Of a stretch of 44,343 bases of DNA, positions 43,291 to 44,343 are shown piece after piece. Position 1 is the first letter of the stretch. Each line of letters begins with the position of its first letter. This stretch comes from Peptococcaceae bacterium UBA3937 (lineage in GTDB: Bacteria > Bacillota > Peptococcia > DRI-13 > DTU073). The stretch spans positions 18,522 to 62,864 of the forward strand of contig DGEB01000050.1 of assembly GCA_002385735.1 (NCBI GenBank), read 5' to 3'. The notes beneath the pieces were generated by a model. The model was not told the origin of the DNA, made no database searches, and saw nothing but the letters and a program-made list of their open reading frames with translations. The position numbers and the translations under genes were made by a program.

Positions 43291-43337
43291 TAATCAAGTA
43301 ACGCATAGTAACGGAAAGCAATGAGCAGGCCAACAGA

Positions 43338-43375
43338 AAGAAGCAACTAAAGAAATGTTCTTTTAGTTGCTTCTT
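43338..43375. terminator. Bidirectional terminator between convergent genes
   Basis: AAGAAGCAACTAAA (43338-43351) pairs perfectly over 14 bp with TTTAGTTGCTTCTT (43362-43375), with a 10-nt loop. It lies between the HerA-like gene and the convergent SPOCS-domain gene and can serve both, although its T-runs are short. Confidence 0.7.
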
Positions 43376-43401
43376 CAACAATTATCCTGGATTACATCAG
43401 A

Positions 43402-44298
43402 TTACACTGGTTTGCCGCATTCGAATCCGCTGCTTAAAGGAGGAACGGCCAGCTGACGGTTCTGGAGAATCTTGACGGTCAGGAAAATCACCATTTTTTC
43501 TTCGATACTGCAGAATTCCTTTTCTTCAAAGGGAAGCACTAACGAATGAGGTGCCGTGGGATTAAGGTATTCGTTGAATTCGACGATCCGGCTGGAAATC
43601 AGTTCGCAGTAAGGCATTTCGTTGTAGTATTCCGTGCTGATCTGGTTGAATTCAGTGATGTCACTGGAGAGCAGCTTTGATTTTTCCGAGAAATCCGGAC
43701 CGGAGATTTTTTGTTCTTTAAAGTAGGCGAATTCCTCAGATGTACCGCTAATCGGAGGAAGGGGCTCAATGCCGTTGAAGAGAACCGGGGTGGTGCAACT
43801 GACGGGGACGTCGACCGTGCAGTGCCGGATATCGCCACAGACGCCGGTTTTGTTGAAACAGCAGCCTTTCGTGGAGTAATCGATGTTTTTACGAACGAAG
43901 CCTTTAATAAAGAGCATGTTCGTATCCTGTAACAGCAGGCACTGGGTGATCTTCAGGTTTTTGCTTACTTGTTTGATTTCCAAAGCCGGCTCCGGCAAAT
44001 CAATAATTGCATCCACATTGATCTGCAGGTTTAATTGCGCCAAAACGATGGGCACTTTTACTACGGCGCCGGTCAACAAAGCGTCAATCGGAACCGGTTC
44101 GTTCACACAATCGGCTAAAGTGTCGGCCTTGACATTCACACATTTCGCTTTGGACACTTTAGCGCTGTCAACGGGAATTCCATATCCCTTTCTTAAATCA
44201 AATCCCTTTTTAGGATCTATGGCAAAAGGTTTTCCATCAGGTTTAATCGTATTGGCTGCGGGATGTTTCAAACAACTGAAATTGTAAGCCCAAGACAT
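43402..44298 (-). CDS. SPOCS (DUF3794)-like spore coat or exosporium protein
   Basis: The 298-residue product has no signal peptide. The middle (about residues 60-150) carries the pattern of DUF3794/SPOCS proteins: ALLTGAVVKVPIVLAQLNLQINVDAIIDLPEPALEIKQVSKNLKITQCLLL, then LFIKGFVRKNIDYSTKG. The N- and C-terminal parts contain scattered Cys (CVNVKADTLADCV, GCCFNKTGVCGDIRHC). The same pattern is found in clostridial CsxC-type exosporium proteins. ATG behind AAAGGAGG. The protein is probably deposited on the spore during late sporulation; this is inferred from family and Cys content. Confidence 0.75.
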   Translation of the reverse strand: MSWAYNFSCLKHPAANTIKPDGKPFAIDPKKGFDLRKGYGIPVDSAKVSKAKCVNVKADTLADCVNEPVPIDALLTGAVVKVPIVLAQLNLQINVDAIIDLPEPALEIKQVSKNLKITQCLLLQDTNMLFIKGFVRKNIDYSTKGCCFNKTGVCGDIRHCTVDVPVSCTTPVLFNGIEPLPPISGTSEEFAYFKEQKISGPDFSEKSKLLSSDITEFNQISTEYYNEMPYCELISSRIVEFNEYLNPTAPHSLVLPFEEKEFCSIEEKMVIFLTVKILQNRQLAVPPLSSGFECGKPV

Positions 44299-44343
44299 TA
44301 TGATTGCCTCCTTTTTGTGAATGTATTTTATGGTAGTGATAGT

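Overview
The window reads as chromosome of an anaerobic, spore-forming Firmicute (Clostridia or Limnochordia type). The evidence is strong AGGAGG ribosome binding sites with frequent TTG and GTG starts, sporulation genes (a GerW/YtfJ pair with a DUF2953 partner, a SPOCS-domain coat-type protein), a PyrK/PyrD type 1B dihydroorotate dehydrogenase, an oxygen-sensitive dehydratase-activase family protein, and gram-positive riboregulators (T-box, PyrR loop, TPP riboswitch). No rRNA, tRNA, CRISPR array or insertion sequence was recognised. The species cannot be named from this alone.

Layout. 1-2914: the 3' end of an accessory-looking locus, with a large membrane protein open at the left window edge (Ser/Lys/His repeats) and a secreted, tail-anchored partner; both resemble surface proteins of clostridial conjugative elements. 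2924-5212: DUF4363/DUF421 on the minus strand, divergent from the DUF2953-GerW sporulation pair. 5273-10641: an aminotransferase, a BadF/HgdC-type activase, a TGS-domain nucleoside kinase and a DegV protein. 10950-21091: a complete pyrimidine operon, pyrB-pyrC-carA-carB-pyrK-pyrD-pyrF-pyrE, behind a consensus promoter and a PyrR-type attenuator. 21212-26681: a GntR/FCD regulator divergent from an oligopeptide-binding lipoprotein, then glutaminyl-tRNA synthetase and azlCD. 26735-27216: a long, highly structured intergenic region with its own terminator and no convincing ORF, probably a non-coding RNA of roughly 480 nt. 27202-29845: aroF-pheA on the minus strand behind a T-box leader with a consensus promoter. 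29992-31897: an M20 peptidase and an SseB-like protein. 31998-34939: TPP riboswitch and thiXYZ. 34990-37854: a possible leader-peptide attenuator, a polysaccharide deacetylase and threonine synthase. 37900-44298: class III aminotransferase, GH18 protein with a copper-amine-oxidase-like stalk, a small lipoprotein, DUF1540, a HerA-like ATPase and a SPOCS-domain protein.

Most unexpected points. (1) CarA, in an otherwise intact pyr operon, has lost the catalytic Cys (now Gly248) and catalytic His (now Asn332) of its glutamine amidotransferase domain, so this carbamoyl-phosphate synthase is predicted to use free ammonia. (2) The 26735-27216 region has several long helices, a GAAA-capped hairpin and a possible long-range loop-to-3'-end pairing; I could not assign it to a known RNA class. 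Secondary points are a long insertion inside the [2Fe-2S] motif of PyrK, altered TRF and ESRP motifs in PheA, a short ORF threaded through the TPP riboswitch terminator, and a four-segment attenuator-like leader at 35038-35149.
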